Source of the DNA: an uncultured Pseudoflavonifractor sp.
Lineage (GTDB): Bacteria; Bacillota; Clostridia; Oscillospirales; Oscillospiraceae
Assembly (NCBI RefSeq): GCF_944387275.1
Contig: NZ_CALXEG010000002.1
Location: 62,001-126,000 of the forward strand
Direction of reading: 5' to 3'
DNA length: 64,000 bases
The position numbers and the translations under genes were made by a program. Under the pieces are notes generated by a model that made no database searches, was not told where the DNA came from, and was given only the letters and a program-made list of their open reading frames with translations. Shown here one piece after another: positions 8,674 through 17,629 of the stretch. Position 1 is the first letter of the stretch. Every line of letters starts with the position of its first letter.

Positions 8674-9885
8674 ATGAGGAAAAAATTTCTATCCATGTTT
8701 CTGGCCATGGCTCTGGCCCTGGGGCTGTCCGTCCCTGCCTTGGCGGATGCCATGGGTGAAACCCGGGTGGGCTTCCGCTTCGGCGAAACCTTTTATTCTT
8801 ATGACGTCCCTGCCAGCGGCGCCGGCTGGAGCTATGACGGCAACTATACCATGACCTTCAACGGGCTTAACATCGCAACCCCTGACAATCCCTATGGCGA
8901 CAGCGGCTATTTCCAGCTGTGTAATCTGGACAAGTCCTTCACCCTTGTGCTGACCAGCGGCACGAGCAACAGCGTCAATACCATGGATTCCATCTATAAG
9001 ATGGGCAAGACCCTGGAGGACCAGCCCACGGTGACCATCCAGGGCGGGGGTAGTCTCTCCTGCCATCAGCTCACGCTGGGCGACCTGGCGCTGACCGACG
9101 CCGCCATCACCTCAACCTATTTCTCCTGCTTCAAGCTGACCCTCACCGGCGGCTCTATCACCACCACCGGCCTGACTGTAAACGACAGCTATACCCTGAA
9201 CAGCGGCAGCATCCTGGTGGAGCGGGATGAGCCCGCCTTTGAGGGATTCCGGGTGTATATGGACGATACGGCTGCGGCCAGCTCCCTTGTCTCCCAGTTT
9301 AAGGATCAGTACGGTAAGCCCCTCCAGCTCAAGCAGGAGACCTTTGACTGGGGTACTCTGACCAGCATCTATGACAGCGCCGGCGAATACGTGACCTATG
9401 CCGTCTGGACCGGCGGCGGCGTCACGCCCCCCACCCCCGCCAAGACCGCCTATGCCTCCACCCAGTCGGTGAAGGTGGACGGCGTGGCCGTGGAGTTCCA
9501 GATGTATGCCCTCAAGGACGAGAAGGGCAACGACACCAACTATGTGAAGGTGCGCGACGTGGCGTACGCCCTCAACGGCACCGCCGCCCAGTTCAACGTG
9601 GGCTGGGACGGCGCGGTAAATCTGGTCACCGGTCAGGCCTACACTCCCAATGGCTCTGAGATGTCCACCCCCTTCAGTGGCAACCGGAGCTATCAGGACT
9701 CCGCTGCCGCCACCAATGTGAACGGCTCTGCCGCCGCGCTGGATGCCATCCTGCTCACCGATGACGCCGGCGGCGGGTACACCTACTACAAGCTGCGGGA
9801 CCTGGGCCAGGCGCTGGGTTTCAACGTGAGCTGGAGCGCAGAGATGGGCGTCTACATCGAGACAGACAAGCCCTACGAGGGTTAA
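8674..9885 (+). CDS. Secreted protein with C-terminal copper-amine-oxidase-like (stalk) domain
   Basis: 403 residues. The start at 8674 follows GGGAGG by 7 bases and gives a classic signal peptide (MRKKFLSMFLAMALALGLS, cleavage after ALA). The middle (about 40-250) is Ser/Thr/Gly-rich and beta-like, without a recognised family. The C-terminal 130 residues hold the repeated module NYVKVRDVAYALNGT ... NVGWDG and YYKLRDLGQALGFNVSW. That is the copper amine oxidase N-terminal-like fold common in wall-associated proteins of clostridia, where it is thought to be a binding or stalk module rather than an oxidase. It has its own promoter and terminator, so it is monocistronic. Confidence 0.8.
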   Translation: MRKKFLSMFLAMALALGLSVPALADAMGETRVGFRFGETFYSYDVPASGAGWSYDGNYTMTFNGLNIATPDNPYGDSGYFQLCNLDKSFTLVLTSGTSNSVNTMDSIYKMGKTLEDQPTVTIQGGGSLSCHQLTLGDLALTDAAITSTYFSCFKLTLTGGSITTTGLTVNDSYTLNSGSILVERDEPAFEGFRVYMDDTAAASSLVSQFKDQYGKPLQLKQETFDWGTLTSIYDSAGEYVTYAVWTGGGVTPPTPAKTAYASTQSVKVDGVAVEFQMYALKDEKGNDTNYVKVRDVAYALNGTAAQFNVGWDGAVNLVTGQAYTPNGSEMSTPFSGNRSYQDSAAATNVNGSAAALDAILLTDDAGGGYTYYKLRDLGQALGFNVSWSAEMGVYIETDKPYEG

Positions 9886-9901
9886 TCACAGCATAGAAAA
9901 C

Positions 9902-9940
9902 GCCGCCCCGGCGCCATCGGCGCCGGGGCGGCATTCTGTT
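9902..9940. terminator. Bidirectional terminator between surface protein and htpG
   Basis: A 14-base GC stem (9902-9915 with 9919-9932) with T-rich flanks on both strands, lying between convergent genes. Confidence 0.85.
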
Positions 9941-9947
9941 TTCCGAT

Positions 9948-11861
9948 TTACTTCATCAGGCTGCACACCAGTTCGGTGTAAGCGGCAGGGTCCTCCAGCG
10001 GCAGGCCGGCGATGAGCAGGGCCTGGTCGTAGAGCAGCTCGGCGTACTTCTTGGCCTTCTCCGGGTCGGAGTCCACCGCCTCCCGCAGGGCGGCGAAGGC
10101 GCCCGAGTCGGGGTTGAGCTCCAGCACCCGCTGGGCCTTCATGCCCTGGGCACGCTCCGGGTCCATGCGGGAGAAGTACTTCTCCATCTCAATGGTCACC
10201 GGGCCGTCGGCGGTGAGGCACACCGCGCCCGACTTCAGGATCTTGGACACCCGGGCCTCCTTGATCTTGTCGCCCAGGGTCTCCTTCACGAAGGTGAGCA
10301 CGTCCTTGCTCTCCTCCGCCTTCTTCTCGGAGGCGGCCTTCTCCTCGTCGGTCTGGGGCAGGGCGTCCTCGTCGGTCACAGGCTTGAAGGACTTCTCGTC
10401 CCAGGCGCCCAGGCCGTTCATGATGAACTCGTCGGGCTCCTCGGTGAGGTAGAGGATCTCATAGCCCTTGTCCAGGATCCGCTCGGCCTGAGGCAGGCGG
10501 GCGATCTGGTCCACGCTCTCGCCGCAGGCGTAGTAGATATACTGCTGGTCCTCGGGCATCCGCTGGCGGTACTCGGCCAGGGTGGTCAGCTTGCCGTCCT
10601 TGGAGGAGTGGAACAGGAGCAGGTCCTTGAGCATGTCCTTGTGGATGCCGTAGTCCTCCAGCACGCCGTACTTGATCTGACGGCCAAAGGCGGCCCAGAA
10701 GGTCTCATACTTGGCCCGCTCGTCCTTCTGCAGCTTGAGCAGCTCGGCCTTGATCTTCTTCTCCAGGTTGGTGGCGATGATCTTCAGCACCTGGGTGTGC
10801 TGGAGCACCTCACGGGAGATGTTGAGGGAGAAGTCGGCGGAGTCCACCACGCCGCGGACAAAGCGGAAGTGGTCGGGCAGCAGGTCGGCGCACTTGTCCA
10901 TGATGAGCACGCCGGAGGAGTAGAGCTGAAGGCCCTTCTCGTACTCGCGGGTGTAGAAGTCATAGGGGGCGTGGCCGGGGATGTAGAGCATGGCCTTGTA
11001 CTCCACCTGGCCCTCGCCGTGGACGTGGATGACGGACATGGGGTCCTCCCAGTCGCCGTAGTGCTCCTTGTAGAAGTTGTTGTACTCCTCGGCGGTCACC
11101 TCGCTCTTGGGACGCTGCCACAGGGGCACCATGGAGTTGAGGGTCTCCCACTGGTCGTAGTCCTCCCACTCGGGCTTGTAGTCCTCGCCGGCGTCAGCGG
11201 GGCGCTCCTTCTGGCGGGACTTGTGCATGAGCATCTGGATGGGGTAGTGGATGTAGTCGGAGTACTTCTTCACCAGGTCGTCCAGCCGGTACTGCTCCAG
11301 GTACTGGCCGTACTTCTCGTCGTCGGTGTCCGCCTTGATGTGGAGCACGATGTCGGTGCCCACACCGGCCTTCTCCGCGGGCTCGATGGTGTACCCCTCG
11401 GCGCCCTCGCTCTCCCAGCGCCAGGCCTGATCGGAGCCGTAGGCCTTGCTGGTGACGGTGACCTTGTCGGCCACCATGAAGGCGGAGTAGAAGCCCACGC
11501 CGAACTGGCCGATGATGTCCACGTCGGCCTTCTTGTCCTGGTCCATGTCCTGCTTGAACTGGAGGGAGCCGCTGCGGGCGATGGTGCCCAGGTTCTCCTC
11601 CAGCTCCTCCTTGGTCATGCCGATGCCGTTGTCGCTGATGGTCAGGGTGCGGGCGATCTGGTCGGGGGTGAGGACAATCTTGAAGTCGGACCGGTTCAGG
11701 CCCACCTTGTCATCGGTGAGGGCCTTGTAGGCCAGCTTGTCGATGGCGTCGCTGGCATTGGAGATGATCTCGCGGAGAAAAATCTCCTTGTGGGTGTAGA
11801 TAGAGTTGATCATCAGGTCCAGCAGGCGCTTGGATTCCGCCTGAAACTGTTTCTTTTCCAT
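9948..11861 (-). CDS. htpG: Molecular chaperone HtpG (Hsp90)
   Basis: 637 residues. The N-terminal GHKL ATPase contains SNASDAIDKLAYKAL, DNGIGMTKEEL and QFGVGFYSAFMVAD; the middle domain (about 230-500) and C-terminal dimerisation domain follow, as in standard bacterial Hsp90 of about 620-640 residues. The start at 11861 is preferred because GGAGG lies 8 bases upstream; the in-frame TTG/ATG codons further up fall in the leader. The gene stands alone under a sigma-A promoter overlapped by a perfect CIRCE operator, so HrcA repression and heat induction are expected. HtpG helps fold client proteins in the cytosol using ATP. Confidence 0.97.
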   Translation of the reverse strand: MEKKQFQAESKRLLDLMINSIYTHKEIFLREIISNASDAIDKLAYKALTDDKVGLNRSDFKIVLTPDQIARTLTISDNGIGMTKEELEENLGTIARSGSLQFKQDMDQDKKADVDIIGQFGVGFYSAFMVADKVTVTSKAYGSDQAWRWESEGAEGYTIEPAEKAGVGTDIVLHIKADTDDEKYGQYLEQYRLDDLVKKYSDYIHYPIQMLMHKSRQKERPADAGEDYKPEWEDYDQWETLNSMVPLWQRPKSEVTAEEYNNFYKEHYGDWEDPMSVIHVHGEGQVEYKAMLYIPGHAPYDFYTREYEKGLQLYSSGVLIMDKCADLLPDHFRFVRGVVDSADFSLNISREVLQHTQVLKIIATNLEKKIKAELLKLQKDERAKYETFWAAFGRQIKYGVLEDYGIHKDMLKDLLLFHSSKDGKLTTLAEYRQRMPEDQQYIYYACGESVDQIARLPQAERILDKGYEILYLTEEPDEFIMNGLGAWDEKSFKPVTDEDALPQTDEEKAASEKKAEESKDVLTFVKETLGDKIKEARVSKILKSGAVCLTADGPVTIEMEKYFSRMDPERAQGMKAQRVLELNPDSGAFAALREAVDSDPEKAKKYAELLYDQALLIAGLPLEDPAAYTELVCSLMK

Positions 11862-11907
11862 GATATCTGCCTCCATATATAAAAAGATGCGTATCAACAA
11901 CATAGCG

Positions 11908-11934
11908 TTAGCACTCGGAACTTCTGAGTGCTAA
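11908..11934 (-). promoter_or_regulatory. CIRCE operator (HrcA binding site)
   Basis: TTAGCACTC, nine bases, GAGTGCTAA: an exact match to the CIRCE consensus. The arms extend further with matching bases (11901-11907 and 11935-11941). It lies just downstream of the -10 of the htpG promoter. Confidence 0.96.
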
Positions 11935-11938
11935 CGCT

Positions 11939-11967
11939 ATGATAATCCTTCGTACTGTAATTTTCAA
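11939..11967 (-). promoter_or_regulatory. Sigma-A promoter of htpG
   Basis: On the minus strand TTGAAA (11962-11967), 17 bases, TATCAT (11939-11944). The CIRCE element covers the initially transcribed region. Confidence 0.8.
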
Positions 11968-12011
11968 GGGGGTTCAAAGAAAATTTACAAATTGCCCCCG
12001 AAGAGGACAGA

Positions 12012-13211
12012 TTACATGCTGAGACTGGCGATGAACTGCCGGGCGGTGCGGGGCGTCCTTCCCGGATGGTGCATTTCGAACTTCACCGCCTCGGCCCGGA
12101 GGGTGTCCCGGTCCATGGAGACGCCGTACAGGTCGGCCATCCGCTCCACCATGTCCAGGAACTCCGGCTTGCCCACCGCCAGATAGGGGATGCGCAGGCC
12201 GAACCGCTCGGACAGGGAGGTCTTCTCCGCGATGGTCTCGGTGCGGTCCACCTCGTCCCCGGCCCGGTCGGAGAAGGTCTGGCGCACCAGGTGGCGGCGG
12301 TTGGAGGTGGCGTACACCGCCACGTTGGCGGGACGGCGCTCCAGGCCGCCCTCCAGGATGGTCTTGAGGACGGAGTAGGTCTTATCATCCTGGTCAAAGG
12401 CCAGGTCGTCGATAAAGAGGATGAACTTGTGCCGCCGGCCCGCCAGGGTGGGGATCAGGTCGTGGAGCTCGCCCAACTCCTCCTTCCGCACCTCGATGAG
12501 CCGCAGGTCCTCAAAGCCGGGCACCGTGAGCAGGGACTTGACGGTCACCGACTTGCCGGTGCCCGGGTCGCCGTAGAGCAGCACGTTGTTGACCAGGTTG
12601 CCCTCCATCATGGCCCGGGTGTTGGCGATGACCTTGTCCCGCTGCCGCTCATAACCGATGAGCTCCGCGCCGTCGGTGCAGTCCGGGTTGTCCACCGGGC
12701 GCAGGGCGCCCTCCTCCCACAGGAAGGCCCGGTTGCGGGCAAAGAGGCCCGCGCCGCTGCGGCGGTAGAACTCGGTCAGAGAGGCAAAGTCAAAGGGTAC
12801 GCCGCCGCTCCAGCGGGGCAGCTTGGCGGGGACCGTGGCCGCATCGGGGGGCAGCAGGGCGCCGATCTTGCTGAGGATCAGCCCGCCGCTCAGGCCGGAG
12901 AGCTGGCTGAGCACCTCCACATCCCGCTCCGCTGCGGCGGTCAGCTCCCTGTCCTCGCCGCCCCGCTCCACCAGACGGGGATAGGGCCCGTCCTCATAGC
13001 GGAGCTTGTCGTGGAGCCAGCCGCCCAGAGTCTCATACCCCTCCTGCCGCAGGCGGTAGAACACGCCGGAGTACCGCTCCAGGGCCTCGCCGCCCCGGCC
13101 GCCGCCAATGGCCTCCAGCAGGGCGGAGACCTCCTTCATCAGGGGCTCGTCCATCATATTCCGATAAGCGGATATCCCCATCAGGGCGTACCGCAGCGCT
13201 TCCAATGTCAT
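12012..13211 (-). CDS. DUF815-family AAA-like ATPase
   Basis: 399 residues from MTLEALRYALMG, with GGGAGGG upstream; the earlier in-frame methionines overlap the promoter. The Walker A is GDPGTGKSVTVKSLL (about residue 210), the Walker B-like stretch KFILFIDDLAFD follows, and a C-terminal helical lid ends RTARQFIASLSM. This is the DUF815/YcaJ-like ATPase group, widespread in bacteria and of unknown cellular job. It is monocistronic, with promoters on both sides pointing away from each other. Confidence 0.85.
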   Translation of the reverse strand: MTLEALRYALMGISAYRNMMDEPLMKEVSALLEAIGGGRGGEALERYSGVFYRLRQEGYETLGGWLHDKLRYEDGPYPRLVERGGEDRELTAAAERDVEVLSQLSGLSGGLILSKIGALLPPDAATVPAKLPRWSGGVPFDFASLTEFYRRSGAGLFARNRAFLWEEGALRPVDNPDCTDGAELIGYERQRDKVIANTRAMMEGNLVNNVLLYGDPGTGKSVTVKSLLTVPGFEDLRLIEVRKEELGELHDLIPTLAGRRHKFILFIDDLAFDQDDKTYSVLKTILEGGLERRPANVAVYATSNRRHLVRQTFSDRAGDEVDRTETIAEKTSLSERFGLRIPYLAVGKPEFLDMVERMADLYGVSMDRDTLRAEAVKFEMHHPGRTPRTARQFIASLSM

Positions 13212-13242
13212 ATCTGGTCCCTCCCGGACGTGTGTTTTTTCC

Positions 13243-13271
13243 ATTTTATGCGCGGCGGCACCGGTTGTCAA
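13243..13271 (-). promoter_or_regulatory. Promoter of the DUF815 ATPase gene
   Basis: Minus-strand TTGACA (13266-13271), 17 bases, TAAAAT (13243-13248). Confidence 0.75.
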
Positions 13272-13325
13272 TGGGCTGTCCGCCGGGGAAGCAGGGGAAA
13301 ATTGTAAAAAATCCCGGCGAAAGAT

Positions 13326-13354
13326 TGACAAATAATTATCATAAATATATACTC
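13326..13354 (+). promoter_or_regulatory. Promoter of the glycerol dehydrogenase-like gene
   Basis: TTGACA (13326-13331), a 17-base AT-rich spacer, TATACT (13349-13354). It is divergent from the DUF815 promoter. Confidence 0.85.
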
Positions 13355-13419
13355 AGGGTGCTTTGATATAGCAGAAAAGCGCGGCGGCCAGACCGCCGTA
13401 CAGTGAGGAGCGCTGACAT

Positions 13420-14511
13420 ATGGCCAACATCATCATTGCACCGGGAAAGTACATTCAGGGACAGGGGGAGCTGGACCGGATCGGCGCCCATATCCGCCCG
13501 CTGGGACAGCGGGCCTTTGTGCTCATAGGCCGGTCGGGCTACGAGCGGATGGGGGAGCGGCTGGAGGCGGGCTTCCGGGCCGGCGGCTGCGAGGTCCATT
13601 TCGAGTGTTTTGACGGCGAGTGCTCCAGGACGGAGATCGAGCGCATGAAGGCCGCCATGGCCCGGCTGGAGGCCGACGTGGTGGTGGGCGTGGGGGGCGG
13701 CAAGATTCTGGATACCGCCAAGGCCCTGGCCTATTACGGCGGCAAGCCGGTGGCGGTGGTCCCCACAAGCGCCAGCACCGACGCGCCCTGCTCGTCCCTG
13801 TCGGTGCTCTACCACGACGACGGGGTCTTTGACCGGTATTTGCAGCTGCCCTCCAACCCCAATATCGTGCTGGTGGACACCGACGTGGTGAGCAAGGCGC
13901 CGGTCCGGCTGCTGGTGTCCGGCATGGGAGACGCCCTGTCCACCTGGTTCGAGGCCAGGGCGGCGGCGGATGCCCGGGCCGTCAGCAACGCGGGGGGACA
14001 GGCCACCAACGCGGCCCTGGTGCTGGCCCGGGCCTGCTATGACACCCTGCTTGCCGACGGACTGAAGGCCAAGCTGGCGGTGGAGCGCCGTGTATGCACC
14101 AGGGCGGTGGAGAACATCATTGAGGCCAATATCTACCTGTCCGGGCTGGGGTTTGAGTCGGGCGGCCTGGCCGCCGCCCACGCCATCCACAACGGCCTCA
14201 CCGTGGCCCTCGAGACCAGGGGCATGTACCACGGCGAGAAGGTGGCCTTCGGCACCCTGGCCCAGCTGGTGCTCCAGAACGCCCCCATGGATCAGATCGA
14301 AGAGGTGCTGGGCTTCTGCAACAGCGTGGGCCTGCCCACCACCCTGGCCGGCCTGGGCCTGGCCGACGCCGATATGGAGACGATCCGGGCCGTGGCAGAG
14401 GCCGCCTGCGTGCCCGGCGGGTGCATCTACAACATGCCCATGGAGATCACCGCCGACAAGGTGTGCGCCGCCATTCTGACCGCCGACGCTCTGGGCCGCC
14501 AGTACAAGTGA
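13420..14511 (+). CDS. gldA: Glycerol dehydrogenase (GldA-type, metal-dependent)
   Basis: 363 residues, the usual family length. The N-terminal NAD-binding part has VVGVGGGKILDTAKALAYY (about 88-106) and VVPTSASTDAPCSSLSVLY. The C-terminal metal site is visible as SGGLAAAHAIHNGLT (His near 250) and MYHGEKVAFGTL (His near 268), with the upstream Asp in GMGDALSTWFEARAA. GldA oxidises glycerol to dihydroxyacetone, or runs in reverse, with NAD in the cytosol. Close paralogues use other polyols, so the substrate is less certain than the fold. It is a single-gene unit with a near-consensus promoter. Confidence 0.85.
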   Translation: MANIIIAPGKYIQGQGELDRIGAHIRPLGQRAFVLIGRSGYERMGERLEAGFRAGGCEVHFECFDGECSRTEIERMKAAMARLEADVVVGVGGGKILDTAKALAYYGGKPVAVVPTSASTDAPCSSLSVLYHDDGVFDRYLQLPSNPNIVLVDTDVVSKAPVRLLVSGMGDALSTWFEARAAADARAVSNAGGQATNAALVLARACYDTLLADGLKAKLAVERRVCTRAVENIIEANIYLSGLGFESGGLAAAHAIHNGLTVALETRGMYHGEKVAFGTLAQLVLQNAPMDQIEEVLGFCNSVGLPTTLAGLGLADADMETIRAVAEAACVPGGCIYNMPMEITADKVCAAILTADALGRQYK

Positions 14512-14530
14512 GCGAAATGCAGCATACAAA

Positions 14531-14563
14531 TGCCCCCGGCCGTCCGTCAGGACAGCCGGGGGC
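14531..14563. terminator. Terminator between gldA and the convergent kinase-like gene
   Basis: GCCCCCGGC (14532-14540) pairs with GCCGGGGGC (14555-14563), and the inner GTCC/GGAC pairs extend the stem. It is followed by a weak T-rich stretch. Confidence 0.7.
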
Positions 14564-14570
14564 GTGCTTC

Positions 14571-15098
14571 TCAGAGGGATGTAGGAGCGGACTCCGGGAA
14601 ACGGGCCAGGAAGGCCTGGATCTGGGCCCGGTTTTTCAGCACCACGGCCTTTGCGCTGTACTGGGCCATGAGGCTCCGGTACCGGGCCCTCCGTTTTCTG
14701 CTGCGCCCGTCCCACACCAACCAGCGGAAAAATTCCAGATCGAACTTTTCACAGCATCCGTCGGCGGCGCTCTCCCGCACCTGGCCGCGAAACTGGCGGT
14801 ATCGCCCCCAGGCCTGGCGCAGGCAGGTGAGCCGGGGGAGGTCCAGAAAGAGGATGAGGTCGGCCTCCTCCAGCCTGCGCTCCTGAAGGAACCCGGAGTA
14901 GTTGCCGTCGATGACCCAGCTGTCCCGGGACATGAATGCCTCCACCATGGCCAGGGCCTCCGCCCGGTCCCGCTCCTGCCAGTTGGCGGTGAACTGCATC
15001 TTGTCCAGGTGGAGCAGGGGCAGGTCCAGCCGCTGGGAGAGCACCCTGGACAGGGTGGATTTCCCCGCGCCCGAGTAGCCCATCACCGCGATTTTCAC
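14571..15098 (-). CDS. P-loop kinase-like protein (FlaR / DNA topology modulation family)
   Basis: 175 residues with a GTG start at 15098 that overlaps the TtcA-like stop as GTGA. Upstream in-frame codons would run back into that gene. The Walker A is MGYSGAGKSTLSRVL (residues 6-20), followed by LLHLDKMQF and VIDGNYSGFL, then Arg-rich lid segments (WGRYRQFRGQVRES, RSRKRRARYRS). This is the adenylate-kinase-related FlaR family, whose real substrate is not established. Translational coupling to the tRNA thiolation-like gene suggests co-expression, not necessarily a shared pathway. Confidence 0.8.
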   Translation of the reverse strand: MKIAVMGYSGAGKSTLSRVLSQRLDLPLLHLDKMQFTANWQERDRAEALAMVEAFMSRDSWVIDGNYSGFLQERRLEEADLILFLDLPRLTCLRQAWGRYRQFRGQVRESAADGCCEKFDLEFFRWLVWDGRSRKRRARYRSLMAQYSAKAVVLKNRAQIQAFLARFPESAPTSL

Positions 15099-15868
15099 GG
15101 CTGTTCGCCTCCCACGTCGGGCAGGGGACGGCGGCGGGGATTCACCGGGCCCCACTCGGGGAGGGGGAGCCGCTGCATAGCCCCCAGCACCCGCTGCTTC
15201 AGGCCGGGATACTGCTTGTCCAGTCTGTGGACCAGCTCCTTGATCTCCTGCCGCTTGGTGAAGCCGTCGGCGGGGCAGGGGTTGTGGACCACCGGGTAGC
15301 CCTCCTTTGTGGCGATGGTGCGGATGCTGGCCTCGCTTAAATAGAGAAGGGGGCGGATCTGCACGATGTCGGTCCGGTCCAGGTAGGTCACCGGCTGGAA
15401 GCAGGAGATGCGGCCCTCGTAGAAGAGGGAGAGAAAGAAGGTCTCCACTGCGTCGTCAAAGTGGTGGCCCAGGGCGATCTTGTGGATGCCGTGGTCCATC
15501 AGGGCGTTGTGGAGGGCGCCCCGCCGCATCTTGGCGCACATGGAGCAGGGATTCTTCTCCTTCCGCAGGTCAAAGATAATGTGGTGGATCTCCGAGGGCA
15601 GGATGGTGTACGGCACGTCCAGGGTCTTGCAGAACTCTGCCACCGGGGTGAAGTCCATGCCCTCGCCGCCGTCCACATGGCCCATGTCCAGGGTGAAGGC
15701 CTCCACGGTGAAGGGCACGGGGTAGAAGGTGCGCAGGCCTGCCAGGGCTGCCAGCAGGGTGACGGAGTCCTTTCCGCCGGACACGCCCACGGCGATCCGG
15801 TCGCCGGGCTTGATCATGTCGTAGTCCTCCACGCAGCGGCGGACGTAGCTCAGGAGCTTGGTGTTCAT
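15095..15868 (-). CDS. TtcA-family PP-loop tRNA thiolation enzyme
   Basis: 257 residues. The PP-loop ATP-pyrophosphatase motif GVSGGKDSVTLLAAL lies at about 28-42. A CxxC pair (PCSMCAKMRR, about 112) and a later Cys motif (VHNPCPADG) match the TtcA/Ncs6 group, which holds an iron-sulfur cluster. TtcA makes 2-thiocytidine at tRNA position 32; other members act on other positions, so the modified base is not certain. It is the first gene of a two-gene minus-strand unit with the FlaR-like kinase. Confidence 0.85.
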   Translation of the reverse strand: MNTKLLSYVRRCVEDYDMIKPGDRIAVGVSGGKDSVTLLAALAGLRTFYPVPFTVEAFTLDMGHVDGGEGMDFTPVAEFCKTLDVPYTILPSEIHHIIFDLRKEKNPCSMCAKMRRGALHNALMDHGIHKIALGHHFDDAVETFFLSLFYEGRISCFQPVTYLDRTDIVQIRPLLYLSEASIRTIATKEGYPVVHNPCPADGFTKRQEIKELVHRLDKQYPGLKQRVLGAMQRLPLPEWGPVNPRRRPLPDVGGEQP

Positions 15869-15993
15869 AGGGAAACCTCACTTTTTGACGAAAATAAATT
15901 AAAAAATGAAAATTAGTATGAGAGAGTATAAGGAAGAAAACGAGAGAAAAACGGAGATTTCATATTTGTAAATTAAAAACATGAAAAAAGCCG

Positions 15994-16022
15994 TTGACAG
16001 TTTGAAACGAGTGCATTATAAT
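15994..16022 (+). promoter_or_regulatory. Consensus sigma-A promoter of rplM-rpsI
   Basis: TTGACA (15994-15999), exactly 17 bases, TATAAT (16017-16022): a perfect consensus, as expected for a highly expressed ribosomal protein operon. Confidence 0.95.
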
Positions 16023-16029
16023 ACAAAAC

Positions 16030-16051
16030 GCTCCACTTGTACAGGTGGAGC
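16030..16051 (+). promoter_or_regulatory. Leader hairpin upstream of rplM (L13 leader-like)
   Basis: GCTCCAC (16030-16036) pairs with GTGGAGC (16045-16051) at the very start of the transcript. Firmicute L13 operons often carry an autoregulatory leader here; assignment to that family is inference. Confidence 0.5.
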
Positions 16052-16106
16052 TTTGATTCTGTTAAGTCCAGATTTGGAAGATATAAAAGCAATGGAGGTT
16101 TCACCT

Positions 16107-16538
16107 ATGTCCACTTTTATGGCCAACAAGGGAAACATCGTCCGCAAGTGGTACATCCTCGATGCGGCCGGTAAGCCCCTGGGCAAGACCGCTGCCACCG
16201 CCGCCAACCTGCTGCGCGGCAAGCACAAGCCCGAGTACACTCCTCACGCTGACTGCGGCGACTACGTGGTCATCATCAACGCCGAGAAGGCTGTCCTGAC
16301 CGGCAAGAAGGGCGAGCAGAAGTTCTATCGCACCCACTCCGGCTATCCCGGCGGCCTCAAGGAGACCAAGTACCGCATCCTGATGCAGGAGAAGCCCGAG
16401 CTGGCCATGAAGGTGGCCATCCGCGGCATGATGCCCCGCAACATCGTCACCAAGGACTCTCTGACCCGGCTTCACATCTATCGCGGCGCTGAGCACAACC
16501 AGGCCGCCCAGAAGCCCGAGGCCTGGACCGCGGAATAA
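16107..16538 (+). CDS. rplM: 50S ribosomal protein L13
   Basis: 143 residues, as in the family. Recognisable features are KWYILDAAGKPLGKTAA at the start, the LRGKHKPEYTPHADCGDYV stretch and MMPRN near residue 115. ATG 16107 is chosen because GGAGG lies 8 bases upstream; the frame is open further up but that part is leader. L13 binds 23S rRNA early in 50S assembly. It is followed 16 bases later by rpsI, the standard bacterial L13-S9 operon. Confidence 0.97.
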   Translation: MSTFMANKGNIVRKWYILDAAGKPLGKTAATAANLLRGKHKPEYTPHADCGDYVVIINAEKAVLTGKKGEQKFYRTHSGYPGGLKETKYRILMQEKPELAMKVAIRGMMPRNIVTKDSLTRLHIYRGAEHNQAAQKPEAWTAE

Positions 16539-16554
16539 GGAGGAAAACTGAACT

Positions 16555-16959
16555 ATGTATAAGAGCAAGAAGCCTTATCTCTACGGCACCGGCCGTCGGA
16601 AGTCCTCCGTGGCCCGTGTGCACCTGTTCCCCAACGGCACTGGCGCCATCACCATCAACGGCCGTGACATTGACGACTACTTCGGCCTGGACACCCTGAA
16701 GATGGTGGTCCGTCAGCCCCTGAACACCACCGGCACTGTCGGCAAGGTGGATATCGTCGCCACTGTCGTGGGCGGCGGCGTGACCGGCCAGGCCGGCGCC
16801 ATCCGTCACGGCATTGCCCGCGCCCTCCTGAACGTGGACCCCGAGTTCCGTCCCGCCCTGAAGGCCGCCGGCTTCCTGACCCGCGATCCTCGTATGAAGG
16901 AGCGTAAGAAGTACGGTCTGAAGGCCGCCCGCCGCGCTCCCCAGTTCAGCAAACGCTGA
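16555..16959 (+). CDS. rpsI: 30S ribosomal protein S9
   Basis: 134 residues with the family signature [12 protein letters not shown] at the N-terminus, [19 protein letters not shown] in the middle and the conserved C-terminal [17 protein letters not shown]. The last Lys-Arg residues reach the ribosomal P site in known structures. It starts after AAGGAGG and is the second and last gene of the L13-S9 operon before a strong terminator. Confidence 0.97.
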   Translation: MYKSKKPYLYGTGRRKSSVARVHLFPNGTGAITINGRDIDDYFGLDTLKMVVRQPLNTTGTVGKVDIVATVVGGGVTGQAGAIRHGIARALLNVDPEFRPALKAAGFLTRDPRMKERKKYGLKAARRAPQFSKR

Positions 16960-16980
16960 GTTTATATCAGACTGCCAGCA

Positions 16981-17013
16981 AACAGCCGGTCCGAATGGAC
17001 CGGCTGTTTTTTG
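16981..17013 (+). terminator. Terminator of rplM-rpsI
   Basis: AACAGCCGGTCC (16981-16992) pairs with GGACCGGCTGTT (16997-17008), followed by a T run. Confidence 0.95.
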
Positions 17014-17629
17014 CTGTCCTGATCTGGCAACCTATTTTGAGTATGCAGATAGAATAATGTATAATTATTTGAATAAATATAAAGATTGAAGACTGATGCA
17101 ATCTGAACGTACGAAAGTATTCTGCGCGCAGTGGAGAGACTACTAAGGCAAAACAACATTTGAAATAAAATTCCAATAGAAGAGAAAAAGTGCAATAAAA
17201 AAGCGAACTGATATAGATAAACATTAATTTATGATAAGATGTGATGGCGAGAATATGTGGTGGACCAGGTATATGGAGACAGGGGTGAACAGGGAACAGA
17301 ATATCGGCAATTGTACATGGAAAGAGCGGAGCACAAGTAAAAGGATGAATACTGATTCTATTAATATTCATAACAAAAGCGTATAATACACGGAGCAAAC
17401 TGGAAGAACCAGCCATCTTGACATCCATACGGAGATAGGATATATTGAAAACCGGGAAAGAGAACGGCGAGATTTTGTGCAAAAACACAAATCTTGCAGA
17501 ACGCAGTAGCTGGAGAGCTCCCGGGATCCATACCCAGCTCCGGCCGCCGGACAGAGGCTTGCTGCCTGAGAAACGGCGCAGATGCGTTCGGTGTGATTGG
17601 CTGTGTGTCAAGGGGAAGAGGAAGGACAG
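17014..17629. other. AT-rich intergenic region of about 600 bases
   Basis: No convincing gene was found. The composition drops well below the surroundings. It contains scattered AT-rich promoter-like words and, near its right end, the promoter of the regulator pair. No AgrB or AgrD-like peptide gene was recognised, although the regulators downstream are of the type often linked to peptides. Confidence 0.6.
17418..17446 (+). promoter_or_regulatory. Promoter of the LytTR/GHKL regulator pair
   Basis: TTGACA (17418-17423), 17 bases, TATATT (17441-17446). The leader to the first gene is about 175 bases. Confidence 0.8.

Noticed and set aside
17236-17290. Short peptide frame that might encode an AgrD-like signal for the GHKL kinase
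   Set aside because: No conserved peptide pattern, no AgrB-like processing gene and only a weak ribosome-binding site.
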